DNA of 64,000 nt from Oscillospiraceae bacterium (GTDB lineage Bacteria; Bacillota; Clostridia; Oscillospirales; Acutalibacteraceae), in contig JAISGQ010000012.1 of NCBI GenBank assembly GCA_031262985.1, forward strand, positions 22,402 to 86,401. The letters run 5' to 3'. The notes below the pieces were generated by a model. The model was not told the origin of the DNA and searched no databases. It saw only the letters and a program-made list of their open reading frames with translations. Positions 33,097 through 41,450 of the stretch are shown here, piece by piece. The stretch's first letter is position 1, and the number at the start of each line of letters is the position of its first letter. The position numbers and the translations under genes are program-made.

Positions 33097-33164
33097 GAGG
33101 AGCTACCTCTGCTCCTTTACAAAACACAAGGAGGAGCTGCTACTGCTCCTTCACAAAACAGAAA
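33097..33164 (+). repeat. Two 34-bp tandem repeats in the mscS leader
   Basis: Units start GAGGAGCT and end GCTCCTT(t/c)ACAAAACA. Each contains GGAGC and GCTCC and can form a small hairpin. They lie just before the mscS ribosome site, so they could affect translation. Confidence 0.6.
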
Positions 33165-33180
33165 ACGGAGCGATTACAAA

Positions 33181-34062
33181 ATGAATATATTTTCATCCTT
33201 CATCCAATCCGAACCACAATCATTCTGGAACAAGCTCGCCTTGTGGGTATCAAACGCGTTCATCGAAGTCGGAGAGGCAGTCGTCAAATGGGGCAAGGAG
33301 TCGGGAGGCAAAATCGTAGGCTGTATACTCATCATCATAATAGGCTTCTGGGCGTCCAAGATAATAGCGCGGATATTCAAGAAAGCCATGTCAAAGAGCA
33401 AGGTTGACAAGGGAGTAGTCACCTTCATGTCCTCCTCCCTAAAGACCTTCCTCAAGCTCATAGTTATCGTCTCCGCAGTCGCCGCGCTGGGAGTAAACAT
33501 CACATCAGTGGTTGCGGCTCTGGGAGCGGCGGGAATCACTGCCGGTCTCGCCGTCAAGGACACCCTCGCCAACTTCGCGGGAGGAGTGGTAATCCTCTTT
33601 AACCGCCCGTTTAAAGTTGGGGATTATATCGAAACCTCCGACAGCAGCGGCACGGTCAGCAAGATAGAACTTATCTTTACCACTCTCGTAACGGTGGACA
33701 ACAAACAGCTTATCGTCCCTAACTCCCAGCTTATACAGAACAAGCTGATAAACTGCACGGCGGAGGGAAGCCGCCGCCTCGATTTATCCTACAAAGCCCC
33801 CTACTCCGCAGACTCGCAGGCGGTTAAGGAGGTACTCTTAGCGGCATACAAGGATTGTGCTTATGTCAAGGCGGACAGCGCGGAGGTAGGTATAGCAGAG
33901 TTTTCCGACAGCGCGGTTATGTATGAAGTACGCGCGTGGATTGACTCCTCCGACTATGTGGCGGCGAAGTTCGCGCTTATGGAGAAGGTGAAGTACGCCT
34001 TTGAGGAGAACGGCATAATAATGCCGCGCAATAATTTGGATGTTCGTATCGAGAATAAGTGA
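33181..34062 (+). CDS. mscS: Small-conductance mechanosensitive channel
   Basis: 293 residues. Three N-terminal membrane helices, with the pore helix TM3 rich in Ala and Gly (LGAAGITAGLAVKDTLANFA, about residues 115-134). The MscS beta domain follows (GVVILFNRPFKVGDYIE, IIFTTLVT region, IVPNSQLIQNKLIN). It releases osmolytes on turgor increase. ATG 33181 has CGGAG about 10 bases upstream; the frame is open upstream but only through repeats and promoter. Confidence 0.93.
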   Translation: MNIFSSFIQSEPQSFWNKLALWVSNAFIEVGEAVVKWGKESGGKIVGCILIIIIGFWASKIIARIFKKAMSKSKVDKGVVTFMSSSLKTFLKLIVIVSAVAALGVNITSVVAALGAAGITAGLAVKDTLANFAGGVVILFNRPFKVGDYIETSDSSGTVSKIELIFTTLVTVDNKQLIVPNSQLIQNKLINCTAEGSRRLDLSYKAPYSADSQAVKEVLLAAYKDCAYVKADSAEVGIAEFSDSAVMYEVRAWIDSSDYVAAKFALMEKVKYAFEENGIIMPRNNLDVRIENK

Positions 34063-34162
34063 GCCGGAGTACTGAGCCGGAGTACTATACGAAAGGTGGT
34101 AATGAGATATAAAGCTGCTCGACATAATCAAGAAAACGGTAGTCCCCGCCGAATCGGATAAA

Positions 34163-35062
34163 GTGCGGGAGGAGAAATCCTTTGCAGATGTGTCCTCCGA
34201 GGCGAAGTCCTCCGCAGATAAGCCTTCCGCGGAGGGGAAGAAGTCGTTTTTCGGCAGAGTGAAAAAATCCCTCTCGCCGTACTTTACTCCCTTCAGGGAG
34301 ATGAAGCTGAAACGGAAATTATTCGTTGTATTCATGCGGCTTTTCGTCCTCTTTGCCGTGTCTCCCATCCTTTTCGGAATTATCGGAGTGGGAGTGTACG
34401 CGCCGCTCCTTATCGGGTTGTTTATCCTCCTCGTGACACACGCGTGGGAGTGGCTGTCTGCAAAGAGAGGCTTTTGGTGGTCGTCTCTCTACATACTGAC
34501 GGCGATGATTTTTACTGCCGGAGCGGTGGCTTTCGCGTTAGTTTCGGGATTCATGATTTCCGCTACGCGAAACTATCCTCCCGCAAACACTACTCAGATG
34601 ACGGTAGTAGTGCTGGGCAGTAAGGTCAACGGCAACAGACCGAGCCTTACTCTCGCAAAGCGTCTTGATGTCGCCGCCGAATTTCTCCTCGAAAACCCGA
34701 ACGTCAACTGCGTTGTGACAGGCGGGCAGGGCGCGGATGAGGACTACCCCGAGGCGGTTATAATGAAGCAGTATCTTATAGACAAGGGCGTGAGTGCCTC
34801 CAGAATCAGGGTGGAGGACAAATCGACCAGCACGTTTGAGAATCTGGAGTTCGCTCTCGACGTCATTTTGGAGAACAATTACTACAGCAATATTTGTATT
34901 GTGACCGACAATTTCCATCAACTCCGCGCGTCTATGATTTGCGATAAGTTATCTATAGAAAACCACTACGCCGTCTCCAGCAAGCCGCCCTTCAACCTTG
35001 CCATGTACTACTGGTTTAGGGAGATGTTCGGTCTTGCGCGGCTCTACCTGCTGGGGTATTAG
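34163..35062 (+). CDS. YdcF-family (DUF218) membrane protein
   Basis: 299 residues from GTG 34163. A basic, Ser/Lys-rich N-terminus precedes three membrane helices (about 50-135), then an extracytoplasmic DUF218 domain with VVVLGSKVNGNRPSLTLAKR, VVTGGQG and EDKSTSTFENL. The family acts in envelope or vancomycin-tolerance functions in other bacteria. The start is uncertain: the frame stays open to 34106, just after a strong ribosome site (AAAGGTGG, 34092-34099), but it contains no ATG, GTG or TTG before 34163. The ATG at 34102 is out of frame. Confidence 0.8.
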   Translation: MREEKSFADVSSEAKSSADKPSAEGKKSFFGRVKKSLSPYFTPFREMKLKRKLFVVFMRLFVLFAVSPILFGIIGVGVYAPLLIGLFILLVTHAWEWLSAKRGFWWSSLYILTAMIFTAGAVAFALVSGFMISATRNYPPANTTQMTVVVLGSKVNGNRPSLTLAKRLDVAAEFLLENPNVNCVVTGGQGADEDYPEAVIMKQYLIDKGVSASRIRVEDKSTSTFENLEFALDVILENNYYSNICIVTDNFHQLRASMICDKLSIENHYAVSSKPPFNLAMYYWFREMFGLARLYLLGY

Positions 35063-35085
35063 GACGGCGAGGTCGCACATTATTA

Positions 35086-35293
35086 CAATCTGTTGCCAAG
35101 GAGGCAAAGTTTAGGTCAAGCCTTTTCAAAGGCTTGCAGGTTCTTAGGACGGCGTCCTAAGTCGCCATCCGCAGATGGCGAAATACTTTATCGTCAGAGA
35201 AACGCAGGAGGGGTAGGGAAATGTCCCGCTGGACATTTTCCGTAGGGAAACCCTCGTCGGGGGTTTCCCTGTGTAGGTCGCCGTGCGACCTAC
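35086..35293 (+). repeat. Multi-hairpin intergenic repeat, copy d
   Basis: P1 CAAGCCTTT/AAAGGCTTG, P2 TTAGGAC/GTCCTAA, P3 CGCCATC/GATGGCG, P4 AAATGTCC-CGCT-GGACATTT, P5 GGGAAACCC/GGGTTTCCC, P6 GTAGGTCGC-CGT-GCGACCTAC. It lies between ydcF and a small membrane protein gene. Confidence 0.88.
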
Positions 35294-35372
35294 TTATTAC
35301 TAAAAACATGGTACATTTACATAATGTGCAGTCCATCAGTATCACCATAAACCAAAAGGAGGAGATGAATCC

Positions 35373-35750
35373 GTGCTGTCAGTTTGTGCTGCTATAGTTT
35401 TAATTGTGGGAATAACGTCCTTTATGATGATGAGGTCGGGGAGCAAGCAGTTCGCGGTTGCTATCATACCTCTGGGCTTTGTGCCATTGGCACACTTTAT
35501 CGGGGAGATGGCAGTCAGCTTGATTGACGCGTCCGCAACTCCGCTTGAGACTATACTCATGCGCGTAGGGCTTGATTTGATTGCGCTTGTAGGTTCTTGC
35601 CTCCTGCTCGGCTTTTTTGCGAGGAGGTTCGAGAAGAAGGGAATCCGCCGAGTATTCCTAATTTCCTGCGGAATGTTCGACATAGTGCTTGCAATTGCCC
35701 TCATTATGGATGTGGTAAAGCCGTTTATCGAGAGCAACTTAGTGTATTGA
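35373..35750 (+). CDS. Small integral membrane protein, unknown function
   Basis: 125 residues with four hydrophobic helices (about 3-18, 27-50, 62-83, 93-113) and short basic loops. GTG 35373 has AAAGGAGGAG about 8 bases upstream, a strong sign that it is translated. No family motif recognised. Confidence 0.7.
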   Translation: MLSVCAAIVLIVGITSFMMMRSGSKQFAVAIIPLGFVPLAHFIGEMAVSLIDASATPLETILMRVGLDLIALVGSCLLLGFFARRFEKKGIRRVFLISCGMFDIVLAIALIMDVVKPFIESNLVY

Positions 35751-35784
35751 GGCAATTTCGCAGTGTGCCGTTTTTCAATAAATA

Positions 35785-35857
35785 TTGACTTTTTATCAAT
35801 CGGATAATATAATGAGTGTATAAACTCAATGGGGCAGTGTATGAGTGCATAAACTCA
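35785..35857 (+). promoter_or_regulatory. Sugar transferase promoter with two palindromic sites
   Basis: TTGACT (35785-35790) and TATAAT (35808-35813), 17-base spacer. TGAGTGTATAAACTCA (35813-35828) and TGAGTGCATAAACTCA (35842-35857) are palindromes 29 bases apart, overlapping the expected transcription start and early leader. Confidence 0.7.
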
Positions 35858-35927
35858 GACATAACTGCCGATTACCCCTACCTACCCGTACCTTATTTTA
35901 AAGAGAAGGGAAGAACAAAAGGATAGT

Positions 35928-36527
35928 ATGTCGAAGAACGGTTATCTGGTGTTTAAACGATGTATGGACGTTATTGCTTCCCTCCTTTTTTTGATTGCGG
36001 CAAGTCCGCTGCTGTTAATTCTCGTGATTCTGATACGGCTTGATTCAAAGGGAGCGGTTATATTCAGGCAGAGCAGAGTGGGCAAGGGCGGCAAAATATT
36101 CCGCATATACAAATTCCGCACAATGAAGATTGACGCTCCTAAGCACATCGCCACTAAGGACTTGCAAGACCCGTACAAGTACATCACGAGAATGGGTATG
36201 TTTCTCAGAAAGACGAGTATCGACGAGCTTCCTCAGCTCTTCAATGTCCTAAAGGGCGACATGAGCATTATCGGTCCGCGTCCTCTTATTGAGAAGGAGT
36301 CGAAAATCCATCTTCTCCGTTACAAGGCGGGGGTTTATGATCTGCGTCCGGGGATTACCGGCTGGGCGCAGATAAACGGACGCGACGACATAGAGGACGA
36401 GGAGAAGGTTATGTATGACAGGGAGTACGCTGAGCGGCTCTCCTTCTCGTTTGACGTAAAAATCTTCTTTGGCTCGATTATAGTTGTGTTCAAGAGAGAT
36501 GGGTATAAAGAGGGAAAACACAGATAG
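35928..36527 (+). CDS. Undecaprenyl-phosphate sugar phosphotransferase (PF02397 type)
   Basis: 199 residues. One N-terminal membrane segment (MDVIASLLFLIAASPLLLIL), then the catalytic domain with RQSRVGKGGKIFRIYKFRTM, LRKTSIDELPQLFNVLKGDM and SIIGPRP. It moves a sugar-1-phosphate to undecaprenyl phosphate and starts a cell-surface polysaccharide. It lacks the long N-terminal CoA-binding and membrane region of WbaP/WcaJ. Monocistronic-looking; the next gene starts 32 bases later. Confidence 0.92.
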   Translation: MSKNGYLVFKRCMDVIASLLFLIAASPLLLILVILIRLDSKGAVIFRQSRVGKGGKIFRIYKFRTMKIDAPKHIATKDLQDPYKYITRMGMFLRKTSIDELPQLFNVLKGDMSIIGPRPLIEKESKIHLLRYKAGVYDLRPGITGWAQINGRDDIEDEEKVMYDREYAERLSFSFDVKIFFGSIIVVFKRDGYKEGKHR

Positions 36528-36559
36528 AGTTGATACTGCGAAAGAGAGGTGTATTCGCG

Positions 36560-36994
36560 TTGAAATTCAAGCAAAATTTCGGCGGATGTTTTCTTGCGCA
36601 GTTTTTTGTTTTGGCAGTGTTTTTTGTGCTGTGTATGTGCTTTTTTATTATTCAGGGAGGAATTAATCCCGATAACAAGGAACCTGTAGGGCTATTTATC
36701 TTTTTCGGAGTAGTGATTGCTTTTTGCGTTGTTTTTCCGTTTGTTTTCAAAGGCGGCACTTTAACGCTTTCGGAAGATGAAGTTGAATATCTCGGATTAT
36801 TGGGCTGCAAAAGAATAAAGAGAGAAGACATATCGGTGCGATTATTAGGAAATCCTAAAGGAGAGTTTGCGATTCATCTCCTTGATACAAAAGATAAAAG
36901 GAAAAAACCGATTCGTATTGCTATGAGATTTTATACTCAAGAAGAGCAGGAGTATATTCTCGATTATTTGAATCAATTATCAGAGAATAAATGA
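36560..36994 (+). CDS. Hypothetical membrane protein with PH-like tail
   Basis: 144 residues from TTG 36560 (GAGAGGTG 8 bases upstream). Two membrane helices (about 10-32 and 43-60) are followed by a cytoplasmic domain with alternating strands (GGTLTLSEDEVEYLGLLGCK, RIKREDISVRLLGN), as in small bacterial PH-like or DUF-type proteins. AT-richer than neighbours. No function assigned. Confidence 0.65.
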   Translation: MKFKQNFGGCFLAQFFVLAVFFVLCMCFFIIQGGINPDNKEPVGLFIFFGVVIAFCVVFPFVFKGGTLTLSEDEVEYLGLLGCKRIKREDISVRLLGNPKGEFAIHLLDTKDKRKKPIRIAMRFYTQEEQEYILDYLNQLSENK

Positions 36995-37045
36995 GCGTGG
37001 CAAATTTTATTTTGCCACGCTGTCTTAAATTTGGAGGGCAACACC

Positions 37046-38083
37046 ATGGAAATAGAAAGAAAATTTTTGATAAGTGCTTTCCCGCCGCTCACCGCGCAGT
37101 CGGTCTCCCGCGTCGAGCAGGGCTACCTCAGTCTCTCTCCGGAGGTCAGAGTAAGGAGGTCAGTTTCCGAGAAGGAGACGCGCTGTACTCTCACCGTCAA
37201 GGGAGAGGGCACGCTCTCGCGCGAGGAGACGGAAGTGAGCATATCGGAGAGCGACTACCTCGCCATGGCGGCACTGCTCGAGAAGCCTCCTGCGAAGAAG
37301 GACTACAGGCGGTACGACATAGGCGGCGGGCTTGTCCTCGAGTGCAGTCTTGTGGACGAGGGAGCGGAAACCTCATTTATGTACGCCGAAATCGAGTTCC
37401 CCTCAGAGGAGGACGCGCTGGCGTTTACTCCCCCCGACTATCTGGGTGAGGAGGTAACATACAACCGCCATATGCGAATGAAGAGCTATTGGGAGAACCC
37501 CGAATACTTCTCAAAATCGCGGAGGTGGTACATCCTCGCCTCCAAATCGCCGAGGAGGAGCGAGCTTCTGCGCCAAGCGGGCGTGGAGTTTGAGGTAGTG
37601 GTCTCCGATGCGGACGAAGCGGTCAGCTCCGACTGCACCCCTTCCGAGATGGTCATGATTGTAGCCGAGAGGAAGGCGCGTGCGGTTTTCGCCGAGAATA
37701 TGAGCAGGAGTATAATTTCGGCGGATACGGCAGTGTGCCTCGACGGCGAGATTTTCGGAAAGCCGAAAAGCGAAAACGAGGCAAAAGAGATGCTCAAGCG
37801 GCTCTCAGGGCGTACTCACCAAGTGTACACAGGCGTGTGCGTACTCTTTGCAGACGGCGCGAAGGAGCTGTTCTGCGAACAAACCGCCGTCACCTTCTCC
37901 CGACTTTCCGAGGAGGAGATAGCTGCTTACGTCTCCACAGGTGAACCGATGGATAAGGCGGGGGCTTACGGAGTGCAGGGCAGGGGTGCGTTATTTGTTG
38001 AGAGGATAGATGGTGACTACTACAACGTCATGGGCTTGCCCATACACCGCTTGAATCAGGTTTTAAAAGGGCATAAAATGTAA
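37046..38083 (+). CDS. CYTH (triphosphate tunnel) domain fused to Maf nucleotide pyrophosphatase
   Basis: 345 residues. Residues 1-155 form a CYTH domain: MEIERKFLI (ExExK start), EVRVRRS, CTLTVKGEG and the Glu/Lys strands of a triphosphate tunnel enzyme. Residues about 162-340 form a complete Maf protein: YILASKSPRRSELLRQAG, SADTAV, MDKAGAYGVQGRGALFVERI and DYYNVMGLPI. Both halves hydrolyse tri- or diphosphate bonds. ATG 37046 has GGAGGG 7 bases upstream. The join at about WENPEYFSKSRRWYILAS shows no stop or frameshift. Confidence 0.9.
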   Translation: MEIERKFLISAFPPLTAQSVSRVEQGYLSLSPEVRVRRSVSEKETRCTLTVKGEGTLSREETEVSISESDYLAMAALLEKPPAKKDYRRYDIGGGLVLECSLVDEGAETSFMYAEIEFPSEEDALAFTPPDYLGEEVTYNRHMRMKSYWENPEYFSKSRRWYILASKSPRRSELLRQAGVEFEVVVSDADEAVSSDCTPSEMVMIVAERKARAVFAENMSRSIISADTAVCLDGEIFGKPKSENEAKEMLKRLSGRTHQVYTGVCVLFADGAKELFCEQTAVTFSRLSEEEIAAYVSTGEPMDKAGAYGVQGRGALFVERIDGDYYNVMGLPIHRLNQVLKGHKM

Positions 38084-38179
38084 AAAAATTACCAAAATAT
38101 TCTAAAAAAACATATAACACTTTACTTTTAGTGTCTATATATAGTAAAATAGTAGCAAATTAAGCAGGGAGGGGTTTGC

Positions 38180-38890
38180 GTGCAGTCAAAGTATAAGCGC
38201 GTTCTCTTGAAACTCAGCGGTGAGGCGTTGGCGGGCGACAAAAAATTCGGTCTTGATATGGATACCGTAATTTCGATAGCCAAGGCTATAAGGGATTGCG
38301 TTGATATGGGTGTGGAGATTGCAATCGTCGTCGGAGGCGGCAACTTCTGGAGAGGGCGTACATCTCAGCATATGGATAGGACGCGTGCCGACCATATCGG
38401 TATGCTCGCGACCTCAATGAACGCGCTTGCGGTAGCGGACGCGATTGAGCAGCTCGGAGTAGTGGTTAGAGTGCAGACGGCTATCCCCATGACGGCAGTT
38501 GCCGAGCCGTATATAAGGAACAAGGCGGTTCGCCACCTCGAAAAGGGCAGAGTAGTCATATTCGGCTGCGGAACGGGAAATCCCTTCTTCTCAACCGATA
38601 CGGCGGCGGCACTCAGAGCGGTGGAGGTAGAGGCTGAGATTATCCTCAAGGCTTCTGTTGTAGACGGAGTTTACGACTGCGACCCGCACAAGTTCGACGA
38701 CGCGGTTAAGTACGAAACCATATCCTACAGAGAGGTGCTTGAGAAGGGACTTCAGGTTATGGACGGTACGGCGGCGGCACTTTGCAGGGATAACGATATG
38801 CCGATTTTGGTTTTCAGCGTAGAAGAGCCGGCAAATCTCGTCGCGGCAATGCGGGGAGATAATATAGGAACAATAGTACAGGAGGGTTAA
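38180..38890 (+). CDS. pyrH: UMP kinase
   Basis: 236 residues, amino-acid kinase fold: [43 protein letters not shown] and DGVYDCDP. It phosphorylates UMP to UDP. GTG 38180 with GGGAGGGG upstream. It leads the conserved cluster pyrH-frr-uppS-cdsA and is followed by frr after 2 bases. An AT-rich leader with TTTACT and TAAAAT (about 38125-38152) is a plausible promoter. Confidence 0.97.
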   Translation: MQSKYKRVLLKLSGEALAGDKKFGLDMDTVISIAKAIRDCVDMGVEIAIVVGGGNFWRGRTSQHMDRTRADHIGMLATSMNALAVADAIEQLGVVVRVQTAIPMTAVAEPYIRNKAVRHLEKGRVVIFGCGTGNPFFSTDTAAALRAVEVEAEIILKASVVDGVYDCDPHKFDDAVKYETISYREVLEKGLQVMDGTAAALCRDNDMPILVFSVEEPANLVAAMRGDNIGTIVQEG

Positions 38891-38892
38891 GT

Positions 38893-39447
38893 ATGCAAGA
38901 GGTATTTACTAAATCAGAAGACAAAATGAAGAAGGCACTTGCCGCTTTGGATACAAATTATAAAGCTGTAAGAGCGGGCAGAGCCAATCCGGCTGTTTTG
39001 GACAGAATGTCAGTGGAGTACTACGGCACTCCCACTCAAATCAATCAGCTTGCGTCGGTCAGCGTGGCGGAGGCGCGGGTTCTCGTAATCCAGCCGTATG
39101 ACCCGTCTGTCCTCAAGGAGATTGAGAAGGTGATAAACGCCTCCGACTTGGGTATTCACCCGCAGAACGACGGCAAGGTCATAAGGCTTACATTCCCTCC
39201 TCTCACCGAGGACCGCAGAAAAGAGATTGTCAAGGATATCAAGAAGATGGCGGAGGAGTCGAAGGTTGCGATTCGTTCTATCCGCCGCGACGCGATAGAT
39301 AAGCTCAAGGCAATGAAGAAGGACTCCACCATCACGGAGGATGACTTGAAGCAGGCGGAGAAGAAAATGCAGGATTTGACCGATAAATTCTCGAAGGAGA
39401 TTGACTCTGCGTCCTCCGCTAAGGAATCGGAAATAATGGAAATTTAG
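38893..39447 (+). CDS. frr: Ribosome recycling factor
   Basis: 184 residues, normal length for the tRNA-mimic RRF. It has KALAALDTNYKAVRAGRANP at the N-terminus, the hinge region YYGTPTPINQLASVSV-like and PPLTEDRRKEIVKDIKKMAEE. With EF-G it splits the post-termination ribosome. Starts 2 bases after pyrH, with AGGAGGG in the pyrH end. Confidence 0.97.
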   Translation: MQEVFTKSEDKMKKALAALDTNYKAVRAGRANPAVLDRMSVEYYGTPTQINQLASVSVAEARVLVIQPYDPSVLKEIEKVINASDLGIHPQNDGKVIRLTFPPLTEDRRKEIVKDIKKMAEESKVAIRSIRRDAIDKLKAMKKDSTITEDDLKQAEKKMQDLTDKFSKEIDSASSAKESEIMEI

Positions 39448-39561
39448 TATATTCGCGTAACGGTGCGGATAACGAAGTATTCTGAAAGCAATAGCGATAA
39501 GCTTATACGGCTTATCGCTAATAGCTTATCACCTGCAACTACAGGCATTTGGAGGGGAATA

Positions 39562-40290
39562 ATGTTTTTTTCTAAGAAAAAGGCGGCAAGGAGTGCCGAT
39601 AGAGTGCTTCCCGTTCACATAGGCATAATCATGGACGGAAACGGACGCTGGGCGCAAAAGCGCGGACTGCCGCGTATGGCGGGACACAGGGCAGGGGCGC
39701 AGAATTTCCGCGTAATCACGCGGTACTGCAACAAAATAGGTATAAAGTATCTGACGGTGTACGCCTTTTCCACCGAAAACTGGAGCCGCCCGAAGGAGGA
39801 GGTAGACGCTCTCATGAAGCTGTTCGGCGAGTACCTCGAGGAGGCACTGCGCGATTTCAGGGATGAGAACATCCGCACGCGGTTTATCGGCGACGTCTCC
39901 GCATTCAGCGATGAGCTTCGCGCCTTGATAGAGGAGACAGAGGAGCTGTCCTCCGACAAGACGGGGCTGGTTCTCAACATCGCGATGAACTACGGCGGCA
40001 GGGCGGAGTTAGTCTCCGCAGTCAAAAAAATGGCGGAGGACAAGCTATCTCCATCGGAAATCAGCGAGGAGACTGTGTCACAGTATCTCTACACAGCAGG
40101 GCAGGCTGATCCCGATTTGATTATAAGACCGAGCGGCGAGTACCGCACCTCAAATTTCCTCCTTTGGCAGTCGGCATATTCCGAATATGTGTTTATGGAC
40201 AACATACTGTGGCCGGACTTTACTACCGACGATTTGGAACGTGCCATTGACATATATTCACAGAGAAACAGAAGGTTTGGCGGTGTATAA
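39562..40290 (+). CDS. uppS: Isoprenyl transferase (undecaprenyl pyrophosphate synthase)
   Basis: 242 residues. Signature HIGIIMDGNGRWAQKRGLPR (catalytic Asp, about residues 22-41), HRAGAQNF, VYAFSTENWSRP and RPSGEYRTSNFLLWQ. It builds the C55 carrier for peptidoglycan. ATG 39562 has GGAGGGG 6 bases upstream; the frame is open to 39463 without a ribosome site. cdsA starts on the base after its stop. Confidence 0.96.
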   Translation: MFFSKKKAARSADRVLPVHIGIIMDGNGRWAQKRGLPRMAGHRAGAQNFRVITRYCNKIGIKYLTVYAFSTENWSRPKEEVDALMKLFGEYLEEALRDFRDENIRTRFIGDVSAFSDELRALIEETEELSSDKTGLVLNIAMNYGGRAELVSAVKKMAEDKLSPSEISEETVSQYLYTAGQADPDLIIRPSGEYRTSNFLLWQSAYSEYVFMDNILWPDFTTDDLERAIDIYSQRNRRFGGV

Positions 40291-41136
40291 ATGAAAACGA
40301 GAATAATAACGGCGGCGGTTGCCATACTCATCCTTTCAGGAATAATAGCCGCGAGCATTTTTGTCGATATGAAGATTCTTTACTTCACTCTCACAATAGT
40401 GGCGATTATAGCTACGTATGAAATGCTCAGCGCGATAAATATAATTAACATAAACGCCATATCAATCCCCAGCTTTATCTGCGTCATAATGATACAACTC
40501 TCGCTCCTATTTAGCGGCGACTCGGTGTATGTGATTATAATCACGCTTTTGGGATATGCTTTGAGTATGTTTATCTGCGCTATCGTGATGTATGACAAGG
40601 TTAAGATTATAGACATAGCGGTGGCGATACTGGGTACGCTTATGGTGGCGTTTCCCATTTACTCCATCTGCGTAATCTACTGGCGCGAGGATATAGTAGA
40701 CGGGCTTGTGCTGCTCCTCTACTGCCTAATGGTTTCGTGGCTCACCGATTCGGGAGCGTACTTTGCCGGCACATTTTTCGGAAAGCACAAGATGAGCCCC
40801 CTCATAAGCCCGAAAAAGACCATAGAGGGCGCGATGGGAGGAGTAATAGCCGGCGTATTCCTCACATGGCTTGCCTTCTTCCTGAGCATTACCGTGTTCG
40901 GCTGGCTGCCGTATCTTATAAATACAAGAAACATGATAATTGTCACCTTCCTGTGCAGTATTATCTCGATAATAGGCGATTTGTCATTTTCGCTTATCAA
41001 GCGGTCATATGATATTAAGGACTACGGGAGACTGCTCCCGGGACACGGCGGGATACTCGACCGATTTGACAGCGTGTTTTTTGTCTGTCCGGCGGTGTGT
41101 ATTTTGAATATTTTACTGCCGGTGTTTGTGATGTAG
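40291..41136 (+). CDS. cdsA: Phosphatidate cytidylyltransferase
   Basis: 281 residues, about eight membrane helices. C-terminal CTP-transferase signature: SDLSFSLIKRSYDIKDYGRL then LPGHGGILDRFDS (about residues 235-265), with SPKKTIEGAMGGV upstream. It makes CDP-diacylglycerol for phospholipids. It directly abuts uppS (TAA-ATG), so the two are coupled. A multi-hairpin repeat separates it from dxr. Confidence 0.95.
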   Translation: MKTRIITAAVAILILSGIIAASIFVDMKILYFTLTIVAIIATYEMLSAINIININAISIPSFICVIMIQLSLLFSGDSVYVIIITLLGYALSMFICAIVMYDKVKIIDIAVAILGTLMVAFPIYSICVIYWREDIVDGLVLLLYCLMVSWLTDSGAYFAGTFFGKHKMSPLISPKKTIEGAMGGVIAGVFLTWLAFFLSITVFGWLPYLINTRNMIIVTFLCSIISIIGDLSFSLIKRSYDIKDYGRLLPGHGGILDRFDSVFFVCPAVCILNILLPVFVM

Positions 41137-41150
41137 TAATGACAAACTTC

Positions 41151-41359
41151 AATCTGTTGCCAAGGAGTTAGAGTTTGGGTCAAGCCTTTGCAAAGGCTTG
41201 CAGGTTCTTAGGACGGCGTCCTAAGTCGCTCTCCGCAGAGAGCGAAATTCTTTTATCGTCAGAAAAACGCAGGAGGGTAGGAAGAAATGTCCCTAAGGAC
41301 ATTTCTTCCGTAGGGAACCCTCGTCGGGGGTTCCCTGTGTAGGTCGCCTTGAGACCTAC
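41151..41359 (+). repeat. Multi-hairpin intergenic repeat, copy e
   Basis: P1 CAAGCCTTTG/CAAAGGCTTG, P2 TTAGGAC/GTCCTAA, P3 CGCTCTC/GAGAGCG, extended P4 GGAAGAAATGTCC/GGACATTTCTTCC, P5 GGGAACCC/GGGTTCCC, P6 with one mismatch (CTTGAGACC). It lies between cdsA and dxr. Confidence 0.88.
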
Positions 41360-41450
41360 TTCTTATACTAAAATCCAAGTAAAACGGATTATATCTTCAA
41401 CAGATTTCAGTCAGATGTTGTAACAACAATAACCAATCCGGAGTGTGCAT

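Noticed and set aside
32962..33180. N-terminal extension of mscS
   Set aside because: It covers the promoter and the 34-bp leader repeats; the channel family starts near 33181 with a ribosome site.
35157..35348. Open frames inside the hairpin repeats that translate to a shared RSHGDLHRETPDEG-like peptide (also at 14228-14431, 45264-45479, 55046-55366, 58489-58695)
   Set aside because: They track the repeat sequence, run on either strand relative to genes, have no consistent start or ribosome site, and change reading where stems covary. Structure, not protein, is conserved.
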